In this document: one piece after another, positions 26,719 to 35,126 of the stretch
Position numbering within the stretch: the first letter of the stretch is position 1
Layout: every line of letters begins with the position of its first letter
Source: Leuconostoc inhae
Lineage (GTDB): Bacteria; Bacillota; Bacilli; Lactobacillales; Lactobacillaceae
Direction of reading: 5' to 3'
DNA length: 64,000 nucleotides
NCBI RefSeq assembly: GCF_019656015.1
Contig: NZ_BPKW01000008.1
Coordinates: forward strand, 1-64,000
Translations under genes and position numbers: made by a program
Notes under the pieces: generated by a model
Databases searched by the model: none
What the model was told of the DNA's origin: nothing
Seen by the model: only the letters and a program-made list of their open reading frames with translations

Positions 26719-26746
26719 GGCACCTATTACAAGTAGGTGCCTTTTC
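26719..26746 (+). terminator. Terminator of the holin-like toxin mRNA
   Basis: GGCACCTA/TAGGTGCC stem, 7-base loop, then TTTT. The antisense -35 lies in its loop. Confidence 0.8.
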
Positions 26747-26837
26747 TTATGCCTTAATTATACCAGACCTAGAATAAATATCAATAAATTGATTTGAACG
26801 CTTAAAAAATGACATTAACTTTTCTGATCAAAAATAC

Positions 26838-27170
26838 TTACTTAACCATTTGATTATAGTGAGCACCCCATATTTCCATCGCTTCAATAACAGGATAGAG
26901 GCTACTGCCTAATTTAGTAACCCGATACTCTGTTTTAACCGGAATGACTGGATAAACGTGTTTATCTAATATGCCATCTGCTTCCAATTCTGATAATTGC
27001 TTTGCAAGCATTCTTTTCGAAACATAAGGTAGCTTTGCTTGTAATTCTGAAAATCTCAAAACATCATTTTTAAAAATATGATAAAGTATAACACTTTTCC
27101 ATTTGCCAGATATGAATTTCAGTGTGTTCTGAACGGGGCAGCCTAAGTCACAATCATAAATTTCTTTCAT
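26838..27170 (-). CDS. HxlR-family redox-type regulator
   Basis: 110 aa from ATG 27170 (AGGTGAT upstream). The winged-helix HxlR pattern CPVQNTLKFISGKWKSVILYHIF... is present, with Cys near residues 7 and 11; the Cys before Pro is the redox-sensing residue in YodB/QorR relatives. Divergent from a quinone-oxidoreductase-like gene, its probable target. Confidence 0.88.
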   Translation of the reverse strand: MKEIYDCDLGCPVQNTLKFISGKWKSVILYHIFKNDVLRFSELQAKLPYVSKRMLAKQLSELEADGILDKHVYPVIPVKTEYRVTKLGSSLYPVIEAMEIWGAHYNQMVK

Positions 27171-27213
27171 TTTCAGATCACCTTTAATTTTTACTGACTT
27201 TATCATAGCATGT

Positions 27214-27274
27214 ATCAGGTAGAAAAATCAGGTGAATTAAAAGGCACCTAGTCTATATTCAGGCACTTAGTGCC
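27214..27274. promoter_or_regulatory. Divergent control region with two repeat sets
   Basis: ATCAGGT occurs at 27214-27220 and 27227-27233 near the hxlR promoter (TATGAT box on the minus strand). GGCACCTAGT (27243-27252) and GGCACTTAGT (27262-27271) flank a TATATT box on the plus side, the second being part of a GGCAC-tta-GTGCC palindrome. These are candidate HxlR sites. Confidence 0.5.
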
Positions 27275-27339
27275 ATTAAATTCACGTCTTAACAATTTTT
27301 TTAAAAGGGCTATCATTAGTCTTGTCAGGAGGCAAGAAA

Positions 27340-28377
27340 ATGATAAAACAAGTAAAGGCGGTTGGTTTTTATCGCCACTTACCAATTACCGATAACAATA
27401 GTTTTGAAGACGTGTCAATTGATACACCAAATGCTAGTGGGCATGACATTCTCGTTAAAGTTGAGGGTGTCTCAGTTAATCCTGTTGACACATTTGTGCG
27501 TAAAGGTGGCCGAAAAAATAAGTTAATCAAACCAAAAATTATTGGTTGGGATGCTGTCGGGACAGTTATTGCAAAAGGTGATAACGTATCACTTTTTAAT
27601 ATCGGTGATCGCGTGTGGTACGCAGGGGATTTCACAAAGTCAGGTAGTAACGCACAACAGCAATTGGTAGACGAAAGAATTGCCAGTTTAGCCCCTCATA
27701 ATTTAGACGACTCACAGGCAGCAGCGATACCGCTAGTAGGGTTAACTGCCTACGAATCTTTATTTGAAAAGCTTAATATGAGTTGGTCTGGGAACAATAC
27801 TAAAAAAACCATTTTAATTATCAATGGTTCTGGTGGTGTGGGTTCTATAGCCATTCAGCTTGCAAAATTAGCTGGTTTAACTGTCATAGCCACTGCTTCA
27901 AAACCAGAATCAGTGGCATGGGTTAAAAAGTTAGGTGCAAGTGATGTTGTTGATCATCATGAAGACTTAATCACGCAAGTTCACAAAACTGGTCATCAAT
28001 ATGTTGACTATATTTTAAATTTGAACAATTTAGATGCACACTGGCATGAGATTGCTGAATTAATCAAGCCAAATGGGCAGGTTGTTGCTACGACAGAAAA
28101 CCACAGATTAATTGATCTTCAAAAATTGACCAAAAAGCGGGTGACTTTCAGTTGGGAATGGATGTACAGCAAATCATACTATCAGACTGAAGATATGATT
28201 AGTCAGCACGACATTTTAAGGCATTTGGCAAAGTTGTATGAGGAAGACAAGTTACAACCCATTGCAACAAAAACTTACCATCCAATTAATGCTGAAAATA
28301 TGGAAAAAGCGCACGCTGATGTCGAGTCAGGGCATATGATCGGCAAAGTAACGTTAGTTAGTTGGGAGGGGAAATAG
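27340..28377 (+). CDS. Zinc-free MDR quinone oxidoreductase-like enzyme
   Basis: 345 aa from ATG 27340 (AGGAGG 6 bases upstream). It has a GroES-like N-terminal domain, then a Rossmann motif GSGGVGSIAIQLAKLAG (about residue 160). It lacks the structural and catalytic zinc Cys/His set, as do quinone oxidoreductases of the zinc-binding-alcohol-dehydrogenase-like family. NADPH-dependent reduction of quinones or enones is likely. HxlR control fits electrophile stress. Confidence 0.82.
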   Translation: MIKQVKAVGFYRHLPITDNNSFEDVSIDTPNASGHDILVKVEGVSVNPVDTFVRKGGRKNKLIKPKIIGWDAVGTVIAKGDNVSLFNIGDRVWYAGDFTKSGSNAQQQLVDERIASLAPHNLDDSQAAAIPLVGLTAYESLFEKLNMSWSGNNTKKTILIINGSGGVGSIAIQLAKLAGLTVIATASKPESVAWVKKLGASDVVDHHEDLITQVHKTGHQYVDYILNLNNLDAHWHEIAELIKPNGQVVATTENHRLIDLQKLTKKRVTFSWEWMYSKSYYQTEDMISQHDILRHLAKLYEEDKLQPIATKTYHPINAENMEKAHADVESGHMIGKVTLVSWEGK

Positions 28378-28401
28378 GAAAGTCATTATATTAGGGCATA
28401 A

Positions 28402-28458
28402 AAACAATGCCATACACTTCGTAAGTTAACGTTACTTTTGACGTATATGGCATTGTTT
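28402..28458. terminator. Bidirectional terminator
   Basis: AAACAATGCCATA and TATGGCATTGTTT arms flank a long inner loop with a smaller inverted repeat. Confidence 0.7.
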
Positions 28459-28526
28459 ATTTTAATGAGTCATGTGATGGTTGTTGAAAGTAGTGGGAGA
28501 CATATATTGAGTAACTTAGATAATAA

Positions 28527-29441
28527 TTACAAATAATCCGCTGTTTTTTCAGCAATAGCATTAGCAGATTGTTGTAACGCGATTTCTTCATCTGGTGTCA
28601 GAGGCAAGTCAAATGTCTGCACAACGCCACCGCGACCAATGATAGCTGGTGTTGAGATATAACTTTTGAACTTGTCATCATAGTGAGACACAATGGCTTC
28701 ATTACGTGCATCAGATAAGACAAGTTGAGCTAATGAGACGGCAGCATGTGCAATGGCAAAATTAGTATATTTTTTACCATTAAAAACAGTAAAACCACCA
28801 ACTCTGGCATCGTTAGCAATTTTATCAAGGTCTAAATGGTGTTGCGCAATTAAGGATTGAATGTCTTGACCTAGAATCTTTACGGTTGACCAAGCGGCAA
28901 ATTGTGAGTCACCGTGTTCACCTAACATATAACCTTGCACACTACGAGGATCAACGTGTAATGTTTCTCCCAAAACACGCTTGAGACGTGCTGTGTCAAG
29001 ATAAGTGCCAGTACCAAATACCTGATTGGTAGGCAATCCGGTTGCTTTTTGATAAATACCTGTAATAACATCAACGGGATTTGAAATCACAATCAGTACA
29101 CCATTGAAGCCTGCTTTTTTCAAATCAGCGCCAACTTGTTGTACTTCAGGTGTGTTTGCTTTGAGCTCAGTGAAACGATCACCACCTGGTTTGATTAAAT
29201 CAATATGGCCAAGAGCCGAAATAACAATATCTGCGTCTGTTAAGTCATCGGCTGTGCCTGCATGAACAGTCACGTGTGTGCTAAGCAAACTAGCAGCGTC
29301 ACGAAAGTCTAAGGTGTCTGCTGCTACTTTATCTGGATTTTTATCTACTAAAACTAATTCATCAGCTAAACCTTGCGCAATAATAATATGGGCAACCGTT
29401 GCGCCAACATGTCCAATACCTACAACACCAATTTTCCTCAT
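28527..29441 (-). CDS. hicD: L-2-hydroxyisocaproate/L-lactate dehydrogenase
   Basis: LDH/MDH superfamily, 304 aa. NAD site GIGHVGATVAH (residues 8-18), ISNPVDVIT, GTGTYLDTARL and the catalytic His176 in GEHGDSQ. GTGTYLDTAR and the GHIDLIKPGGDR loop match L-HicDH of Weissella rather than strict L-LDH, so a 2-oxo acid of branched-chain type is a likely substrate. Cytosolic NADH-dependent reduction. TATAAT (complement of 29479-29484) is its -10. Confidence 0.85.
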   Translation of the reverse strand: MRKIGVVGIGHVGATVAHIIIAQGLADELVLVDKNPDKVAADTLDFRDAASLLSTHVTVHAGTADDLTDADIVISALGHIDLIKPGGDRFTELKANTPEVQQVGADLKKAGFNGVLIVISNPVDVITGIYQKATGLPTNQVFGTGTYLDTARLKRVLGETLHVDPRSVQGYMLGEHGDSQFAAWSTVKILGQDIQSLIAQHHLDLDKIANDARVGGFTVFNGKKYTNFAIAHAAVSLAQLVLSDARNEAIVSHYDDKFKSYISTPAIIGRGGVVQTFDLPLTPDEEIALQQSANAIAEKTADYL

Positions 29442-29501
29442 GTTTTACCTCGTTAGTATAAAATGTGTCTTTAATTAGATTATACACATATTGAAAATAA
29501 A

Positions 29502-29549
29502 ATAAAGGGCATCGTAATGTTTCACGTGAAACATTACGATGCCCTTTAT
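29502..29549. terminator. 48-base perfect palindrome; trp operon terminator carrying parS
   Basis: Positions 29502-29549 read the same on both strands. After the stem the minus strand is TTATTTTATTTT, so it can end the ABC operon. Its centre is the parS motif. Confidence 0.85.
29518..29533. other. parS chromosome-partition site
   Basis: TGTTTCACGTGAAACA is a full 16/16 match to the consensus bound by ParB/Spo0J. It forms the tip of the long palindrome. Established knowledge: parS sites cluster around oriC and nucleate ParB spreading. Use here is inferred. Confidence 0.8.
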
Positions 29550-29554
29550 GAAGA

Positions 29555-30310
29555 TTAAGCAATAAAATATTTGAGAATGTCTGCTTCATTTAAGGCTGAT
29601 TTATCCTGACCACGTACATCAAGCACAATATCACCAGCATTGAGAATAATGAGGCGGTTACCATATTTCAACGCGTCGGCTAAATTATGTGTAATCATTA
29701 GAGCTGTTAATTGATTTTTAGTTACTTGCTCGTTAGTTGCTAGCATCAATTGTTCAGAAGTTTTGGGATCCAGTGCCGCTGTGTGTTCATCTAACAGTAG
29801 CAGTTCAGGCTTTACGCGGGTTGCCATGAGAAAACTAAGTGCTTGACGTTGACCACCGGACAAATTACCAGTGGCCGTATTCAGACGTGTATCTAAATTA
29901 TTGCCCATCACTTGTGTGATTTTAGCATATTCGCTGATTTTTTCTTTAGTCAAACCACGGCTACGTAATGTACGTTTTTGACCACGTTTTTCAGCAAGCA
30001 ACAGGTTTTCAGCAACAGTCATACGTGGTGCGGTCCCCATTTTGGGGTCTTGGAAAACACGCGCGATATAATTTGTACGCGTCACAGCAGATTCATGCGC
30101 AATACTATGACCGTGGTGTAGCAATTTCCCAGAATCAATGGCTAAATTACCAGCAATCGTATTAAACAAAGTTGATTTACCAGCACCATTTGTACCAAGA
30201 ACGGTAATAAAGTCACCTTCATAAATATCGAGATTAAGTGATTTTAAGATTTGTACGTTGTCACCAACAGTGACAATAATATCTTTAAGTGAGAAAACAG
30301 GTTCAGTCAT
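29555..30310 (-). CDS. ABC transporter ATPase, TrpZ-like
   Basis: 251 aa from ATG 30310, overlapping the permease stop. Walker A GTNGAGKST, signature LSGGQRQALSFLMA, Walker B LLLLDEHTAAL (Glu then His where most have Glu-Pro), H-loop ITHN. The ATPase of a three-gene importer with a PF04392-type binding protein, whose relatives import tryptophan in streptococci. Last gene of the operon. Confidence 0.88.
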   Translation of the reverse strand: MTEPVFSLKDIIVTVGDNVQILKSLNLDIYEGDFITVLGTNGAGKSTLFNTIAGNLAIDSGKLLHHGHSIAHESAVTRTNYIARVFQDPKMGTAPRMTVAENLLLAEKRGQKRTLRSRGLTKEKISEYAKITQVMGNNLDTRLNTATGNLSGGQRQALSFLMATRVKPELLLLDEHTAALDPKTSEQLMLATNEQVTKNQLTALMITHNLADALKYGNRLIILNAGDIVLDVRGQDKSALNEADILKYFIA

Positions 30311-31202
30311 GTGTAGCCACACCTTTCTTGATTACTGTATCGAGCTTCAGTGCTTTACGTAATTGTGGGAGCATCATAGCAACAGCTAGCACAATTGCTG
30401 AAATCAAATTCAAATCGTTTGTTGAAAAACCAAGACTGAGTACGGCTAACAACACAAGACGGTATAGAATTGAACCAACAATGACGGCAACCAAACGACC
30501 ATTAAGTGACAAGTCGCCAAAAGCGACTTCACCAATAATAATTGATGCTAGCGCGATAACAATAATGCCAATACCCATGTTAATGTCGGCGTAACCATTA
30601 TTTTGGGCAATGACTGCGCCACCAAATGCAATTAAGCCGTTAGATAACATTAAGCCCATGATTGTCATACGATCTGTTTTTATCCCAATTGATTGGGCCA
30701 TATTCGCATTATCACCAGTAGCAATGAACGATTGACCTAGTTCTGTTTGTAAGAAAAATATGAGTGCCAATGTGATGATTGTGATGATGATAAAGCCAAC
30801 AAAGACAGAATCAAAGTTTTTGGGTAAATGCTGTAGCAATGGGGATGAAAAAATTGATTTTTGATTAAGTAATGAGATGTTGGCTGAACCCATAATACGC
30901 AGGTTAATCGAGAGTGCAGCTGTCATGACGAGTATACCAGCCAATAGGATTGGAATCTTGCCTTTCGTGTAGAGCAAGCCGGTTGCTAGACCAGCAATCG
31001 CACCAACAACAAAAGCTGCGAGTGTTGCTAAATAGGGATTAATACCATGAGAAATCATGGCAACTGCGGTGGCGGCACCTAAGGGGAAAGAACCTTCAAC
31101 AGTCATATCAGGAAAATTTAAAATTCTAAATGTGAGAAATAAGGCGACCCCAAGTACAGCCCACAGAAGCCCTTGTCCGATACTAGATACAATAATACTC
31201 AT
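30303..31202 (-). CDS. ABC transporter permease, TrpY-like
   Basis: 299 aa, eight to nine hydrophobic segments, BPD_transp_2 type, with GGTVEGSFPLGAA-like substrate path residues (FPDMTVEGSFPLGAATAV). It overlaps both neighbours by a few bases, so translation is coupled. Expected to form the membrane dimer of the tryptophan importer. Confidence 0.85.
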   Translation of the reverse strand: MSIIVSSIGQGLLWAVLGVALFLTFRILNFPDMTVEGSFPLGAATAVAMISHGINPYLATLAAFVVGAIAGLATGLLYTKGKIPILLAGILVMTAALSINLRIMGSANISLLNQKSIFSSPLLQHLPKNFDSVFVGFIIITIITLALIFFLQTELGQSFIATGDNANMAQSIGIKTDRMTIMGLMLSNGLIAFGGAVIAQNNGYADINMGIGIIVIALASIIIGEVAFGDLSLNGRLVAVIVGSILYRLVLLAVLSLGFSTNDLNLISAIVLAVAMMLPQLRKALKLDTVIKKGVATHD

Positions 31203-32203
31203 TTGAACACCTCGCCTTTAGTTTCTGCTGTTTTTATCATGTCTGCTGGTAATCGCAAACCAAGTAGTTTAGCTTGTTTTAAATTAATTACCATGTCACC
31301 CTTGGTAATTGTTTTGACGGGATAAGTTGCAGTGTCTTTGCCTTTTAACACTTGCCCTGCCATAATGCCTGCTTGATAACCAATATCATATTGACTAACT
31401 GAAATTGTTGCCACACCGCCATCTTTTACCATTGTATCAACAGCTGGAATGACTGGGATATTGTCTTTATTAGTGATATTAATGAGTGTCTTCATGGCAC
31501 TGGCCACACCATTATCTTGTGGCGCGTACACGACATCCACCTGACTGGACATTGTTTCGGCCACTTGTTGCATATCATTTGTTGTCGAGATCGTATACAT
31601 ATGCACATCGTAGCCAGCTGTTTTGGCAAGTTGTGCCATTTTCTTAGCATTGTATTCGCCACCATGATCAGATGTGGTATAGATGATACCTAATTTTTTA
31701 GCCTTAGGGACAACTTTTTTGATGACGCTAAGATGTTGCTCTAGGGGAGAATCACCAGATGTACCAGTAATATTTGCACCCGGCCGTTGGGCGGTTTTAA
31801 CTAATCCAGAACCGGCTGGATCAGTGATACCAGCTAAAATAACTGGGCTGTTACCATCAGCGGTTTTAGCCAAAGATAAGGCTGCCGGTGTTGCGATACC
31901 AAGTGTCAAATCAGCATTCTCGTTAGCAAATTTTTGCGACATTGTTTTGAGGTTAGCCTGATTAGCTTGGGCATTTTGATAATCAATTTTAATTTTTTTA
32001 CCCGAATAGCCCTGTGTTTTCAACCCAGCCACGATACCGCGATGGATTTCATCAAGGGCAGGGTGCGTCACGAGTTGTAGTATACCAACTGTTGGCACGT
32101 AATCTTTGTTTTTGGTTTGTTGGGCAGGTTTACCTGTTACAATAAAGGCAACTGCTAGAAAGCCAACAATAATGGCGATGGTAGATATAAGACGTTTGTT
32201 CAT
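31199..32203 (-). CDS. Tryptophan-type ABC substrate-binding protein, TrpX-like
   Basis: About 334 aa from the second of two adjacent ATGs (32203; GGAG 7 bases upstream). Residues 5-23 are a hydrophobic signal/anchor and there is no lipobox Cys, so it may be membrane-anchored by an uncleaved helix. The mature part is a two-lobed PF04392 fold (PTVGILQLVTHPALDEIHRGI..., VDVVYAPQDNGVASA). Its leader region contains a Trp-codon attenuator, strong support for tryptophan as substrate. Confidence 0.88.
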   Translation of the reverse strand: MNKRLISTIAIIVGFLAVAFIVTGKPAQQTKNKDYVPTVGILQLVTHPALDEIHRGIVAGLKTQGYSGKKIKIDYQNAQANQANLKTMSQKFANENADLTLGIATPAALSLAKTADGNSPVILAGITDPAGSGLVKTAQRPGANITGTSGDSPLEQHLSVIKKVVPKAKKLGIIYTTSDHGGEYNAKKMAQLAKTAGYDVHMYTISTTNDMQQVAETMSSQVDVVYAPQDNGVASAMKTLINITNKDNIPVIPAVDTMVKDGGVATISVSQYDIGYQAGIMAGQVLKGKDTATYPVKTITKGDMVINLKQAKLLGLRLPADMIKTAETKGEVFK

Positions 32204-32225
32204 CATTTTTCTCCGAAATTTCCCT

Positions 32226-32272
32226 AAAATAAAATTGACCTTGGACGGCCATACAAGGCTTTCCAAGGTCAA
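32226..32272 (-). terminator. Second leader terminator (T2)
   Basis: TTGACCTTGGA and TCCAAGGTCAA (32235-32245, 32262-32272) form an 11-base stem; the minus-strand continuation is TTTTATTTTA. Confidence 0.75.
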
Positions 32273-32306
32273 AAGAAAAGTCTGCATGGCATATTCCCAT
32301 ACAGAC
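32271..32306 (-). terminator. First leader terminator (T1)
   Basis: GTCTGTATGG pairs with CCATGCAGAC (one wobble) on the minus strand (32280-32289/32297-32306), followed by TTTTCTTTT. Its 5' arm GUAUGG can instead pair with CCAUAC upstream (complement of 32331-32336). Confidence 0.75.
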
Positions 32307-32324
32307 TCGATTGCTACACAAAAT

Positions 32325-32397
32325 GCGTCGGTATGGATAAAACAAATGTTTTAAACATCAGCTTTATCCGTTACCGAAAAGCCGACTTTACCGACGC
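32325..32397 (-). promoter_or_regulatory. Competing leader hairpins of the attenuator
   Basis: Minus-strand segment A GCGTCGGTA (32389-32397, overlapping the last Trp/Arg/Arg/stop codons) is exactly complementary to segment C TACCGACGC (32325-32333). Segment B (TCGGTA near 32372-32377 and GGATAAA/TTTATCC 32335-32369) can also pair with C. C in turn can pair with the T1 arm. Mutually exclusive folds are what an attenuator needs. Confidence 0.7.
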
Positions 32398-32435
32398 CAC
32401 CAGGCATTGTTAAGTTGTGCTACTACTTTTTGCAT
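32388..32435 (-). CDS. Trp leader peptide, 15 aa, tandem Trp codons
   Basis: ATG at 32435 with a CGGAGA ribosome-binding site 7 bases upstream encodes MQKVVAQLNNAWWRR. Two adjacent TGG codons precede two Arg codons and the stop. Tandem Trp codons in a 15-codon frame are very unlikely by chance in this AT-rich DNA. Ribosome stalling here would alter the pairing of the overlapping hairpin segment and so control T1/T2 read-through into the TrpXYZ-like operon. It is the E. coli trpL principle, seen here on a transporter gene. Confidence 0.8.
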   Translation of the reverse strand: MQKVVAQLNNAWWRR

Positions 32436-32463
32436 GTGTTATCTCCGAGTTATTTATAGGTTA

Positions 32464-32492
32464 AGGATACTAAGAATTTGATGAGTTGTCAA
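32464..32492 (-). promoter_or_regulatory. Promoter of the Trp-transporter leader
   Basis: TTGACA (complement of 32487-32492), 17-base spacer, TATCCT (complement of 32464-32469). Confidence 0.75.
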
Positions 32493-32512
32493 TAGGTTTT
32501 TTGAAATTAACA

Positions 32513-33400
32513 CTAATCGTTCACGTTTAAATTATTTAAAAATTTAGAAACTATGTGAGAATTATTTCCTTTTTTCCAAATAACAGCCTCTTTAACTGTA
32601 ACTTCTGGCTTTTTGAGAGGATAATAATTAATTGCGCTACTTAAAGTATCCATAAAACTTCCTGGTACAATTGCAATTCCTAAGCCACTAGCAACCAATC
32701 CCAATAAAGCTAAATCGGTATCTGCTTCTTGAATAATGTTAGGTGTAAACCCACTGTTATGACAGACAGTAATTAGCTGATCATATGAGTAAGGACGTCT
32801 TTCTCGAGAGTAAGTGATAAATGGCATATTACTTAGAGCTACAAGATTGATATCATTATTACCTGTTACAGGTAATAATGAACCTTTAGCGACAGCAATC
32901 ATGGCTGAGTCAGTGTAAATTGTACGGTAATCTAATTTGTCGAATGACTTATCATAATAAGCAACAATTCCTACATCCACTTGATTATTTATTACCGCTT
33001 TTTCCAGTGAAGGTGAGTCCTTTTCAATTAGTTCAACTTTAATTTTAGAAAACTCAGACCGAAAAGAATGAACAATGGTTGGCATCACATTATGCAAGCC
33101 CATGCTATTATATGCAATACGCAAAACACCTACCTGACCGTTAGCAATTGCTTTTGCTTCATGAACACCTTGCTCAATAATATTTAGCGCGCTTGTAACT
33201 TTATTCCTAAATGCTATTCCAGCAGGTGTCAGTTTGACTGAACGTGTCGTTCGTTCAAATAGTTTAAATCCTAATTCATTCTCTAATTTTCTTATTTGGT
33301 AGCTTAATGGTTGTTCTGAAATATGTAAGTCTTCGGCGGCTTTGCGAAAGTGTAGAAAGCGAGCTACTGTTAAAAAATAGTTTAATTGCCTTAATTCCAT
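32513..33400 (-). CDS. LysR-family regulator
   Basis: 295 aa. Typical N-terminal HTH (MELRQLNYFLTVARFLHFRKAAEDLHISEQPLSYQIRKLENELGFKLFER) and a periplasmic-binding-like effector domain. AAGGAATGG precedes ATG. Divergent from the unknown gene at 33736, which it probably activates. Confidence 0.9.
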   Translation of the reverse strand: MELRQLNYFLTVARFLHFRKAAEDLHISEQPLSYQIRKLENELGFKLFERTTRSVKLTPAGIAFRNKVTSALNIIEQGVHEAKAIANGQVGVLRIAYNSMGLHNVMPTIVHSFRSEFSKIKVELIEKDSPSLEKAVINNQVDVGIVAYYDKSFDKLDYRTIYTDSAMIAVAKGSLLPVTGNNDINLVALSNMPFITYSRERRPYSYDQLITVCHNSGFTPNIIQEADTDLALLGLVASGLGIAIVPGSFMDTLSSAINYYPLKKPEVTVKEAVIWKKGNNSHIVSKFLNNLNVND

Positions 33401-33735
33401 AACGACACCATTCCTTTTTTAATTAATAATGATTTAAGGTAGTAATTGACACAGTTAAAGTGTTTTATTAATTATAATGATACAGCTATATTAAAAATGT
33501 ACAATCATTAATTATTATTTTTTGGTTAATCGTTTGAGCAAATTTTTGTTTTTTACTGAACATAATTTTCGATTGTTAGCGTAAAGTTTGAATTCATACG
33601 AGTGCCAATAACTTTTTTAATTATGTATGTATTGAGTGTTAAACTGAATCGATTAAGTGATTTTATTTTTATAAAGTTCATTGTATACTTTATGCATAAG
33701 CCAAAGCTTAACAAATCCAAGGAGGAAATAAAACT
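33401..33735. promoter_or_regulatory. Divergent LysR/unknown-gene control region
   Basis: TATACT (33684-33689) with a TTTTAT -35 at 17 bases is the nearest promoter to the plus-strand gene. A TTGACA (33446-33451) with a TATAAT (33473-33478) has a 21-base spacer and would need an activator. Imperfect inverted repeats rich in ATTAAT surround it. Confidence 0.45.
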
Positions 33736-34866
33736 ATGGCAAATGAAAATAATTACAATGAAAAGTATAATAGCATTAAGGCTTCTCATGAGGATATCAC
33801 ATTAGAAGACGAAACGACGCATTTCGAATCGCTTTCAGTCCCCTCATCAAAAACTGACATCTGGGAAGAAACTGCTGCAGGAGTTGTTGCAGAGGCAGGA
33901 GATTATGATGTTTTGCTATGGGCAGCAGGGTATGCGCTTTTTGGAAATGGGGAAGGCATCTGGGGGCCCGGTCAGTCAGCAGAAAGAGAAATCCAATTAA
34001 TTGTTGTGCCCAAATCTCAACGTGGTACGATGAAAGACAATAATTTTATACGTGTTGGATGGACACCTAAGGAGCGGTTGCATGGTGATAAATTTAAGGT
34101 TACAAAAGCCGCGGATAAAGTTACTTGGGATTTTAACGGACTTAAATTTGTAGCAACGCCACCAACATGGAATATTTCAGGTAAAGCTGGAGCTGCTGAA
34201 TTGGATCTTGTGTACGAACAAATTGGTACAGCTCTTTGGAACTGGGGGCCATTCGCAAAGGCGAATGAAAGTGACCGTGCTGGATATGATGCATTTGTTA
34301 ATGTAAACGGCACAATTCGTACAGCGGAACATGATTTAAAAATTGAGAACGGATATGGTGTTCGTGAACACATTATTACAGGGCAATCAAATGATCCAGT
34401 AAAAAATCTTCCTGTACCTAACTGGATGTGGTGGCTTTACACAATTAAAGAAGACGTAAAAGTAAACTTTTTCCAACCAGGTCCTAACAAAATTGGTTTC
34501 GTAAAATATGGTGATAAGCAAGTTGATTTTGGACCCAATAATGGTTTAATTGAGTATGAAACACTTGAAAAGTGGGAAGATCCCAAAAGCGGTGTATATA
34601 TGCCTGTTAAGTGGCGATTGAAGATGGAAAAGGATGATTGCGTTGTGGATGTCAAAATCGCTGCGCATGGTCGTTCATACAGTCACTGGCCAGTTGCGAC
34701 AGGAACACGGATGTATTGCTATCTCCTTTCAACAATGACGGGAACGATTTCTCTTCCAGATGGTCGTGTTGTGACACTTGACAATCACTTGACGGTAAAC
34801 TCTTTCTGTAAGACTATTCTTACTGCAGGGGAGAACTTATCTGGTTCTAAACCAGAACTTGATTAA
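33736..34866 (+). CDS. Unknown beta-rich protein, possibly CrtC/AttH-like
   Basis: 376 aa, no signal peptide, cytosolic. Rich in Trp and predicted beta strands. Motifs such as GYGVREHIITGQ and NFFQPGPNKIGFVKYGDKQVDFG recall the double-lipocalin CrtC/AttH-type proteins and their DUF7064/7065-like relatives, but I do not recognise it firmly. GGAGGAAAT precedes ATG. Divergent LysR suggests inducible control by a small molecule. Single gene with its own terminator. Codon use is like its neighbours. Confidence 0.45.
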   Translation: MANENNYNEKYNSIKASHEDITLEDETTHFESLSVPSSKTDIWEETAAGVVAEAGDYDVLLWAAGYALFGNGEGIWGPGQSAEREIQLIVVPKSQRGTMKDNNFIRVGWTPKERLHGDKFKVTKAADKVTWDFNGLKFVATPPTWNISGKAGAAELDLVYEQIGTALWNWGPFAKANESDRAGYDAFVNVNGTIRTAEHDLKIENGYGVREHIITGQSNDPVKNLPVPNWMWWLYTIKEDVKVNFFQPGPNKIGFVKYGDKQVDFGPNNGLIEYETLEKWEDPKSGVYMPVKWRLKMEKDDCVVDVKIAAHGRSYSHWPVATGTRMYCYLLSTMTGTISLPDGRVVTLDNHLTVNSFCKTILTAGENLSGSKPELD

Positions 34867-34894
34867 AATGAATACAAGATAAAATAGAAGACAT

Positions 34895-34956
34895 AAGCTG
34901 CAGATCCTTTATGGTTGATTTTAGTCAATTACCAATAAAGCGTCTGCAGCTTTTTT
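34895..34956 (+). terminator. Terminator after the unknown gene
   Basis: AAGCTGCAGA/TCTGCAGCTT outer stem with an inner ATGGT/ACCAAT-like stem and T6. Confidence 0.8.
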
Positions 34957-35126
34957 ATGCAAGTGTTCAGTCTTTTTTACAGTCTCCCATTAGTTATAAT
35001 ATGAATCTGTTAATGTCAGTTTGAGGGTGTTTGTTATACGAAAAATAAAGCGTCAATTTTGGGGTTTTATTTCAGTAAAGAGTTTATAAAAGGCAGGGGT
35101 TGATGTGAAACTATGACACTAGTTAT

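Noticed and set aside
32388-32435. T-box motif around TGGTGGCGTCGG
   Set aside because: The bases only loosely resemble the T-box GGTGG core. No stem I or specifier loop upstream, and the segment is a coding frame with a ribosome-binding site.
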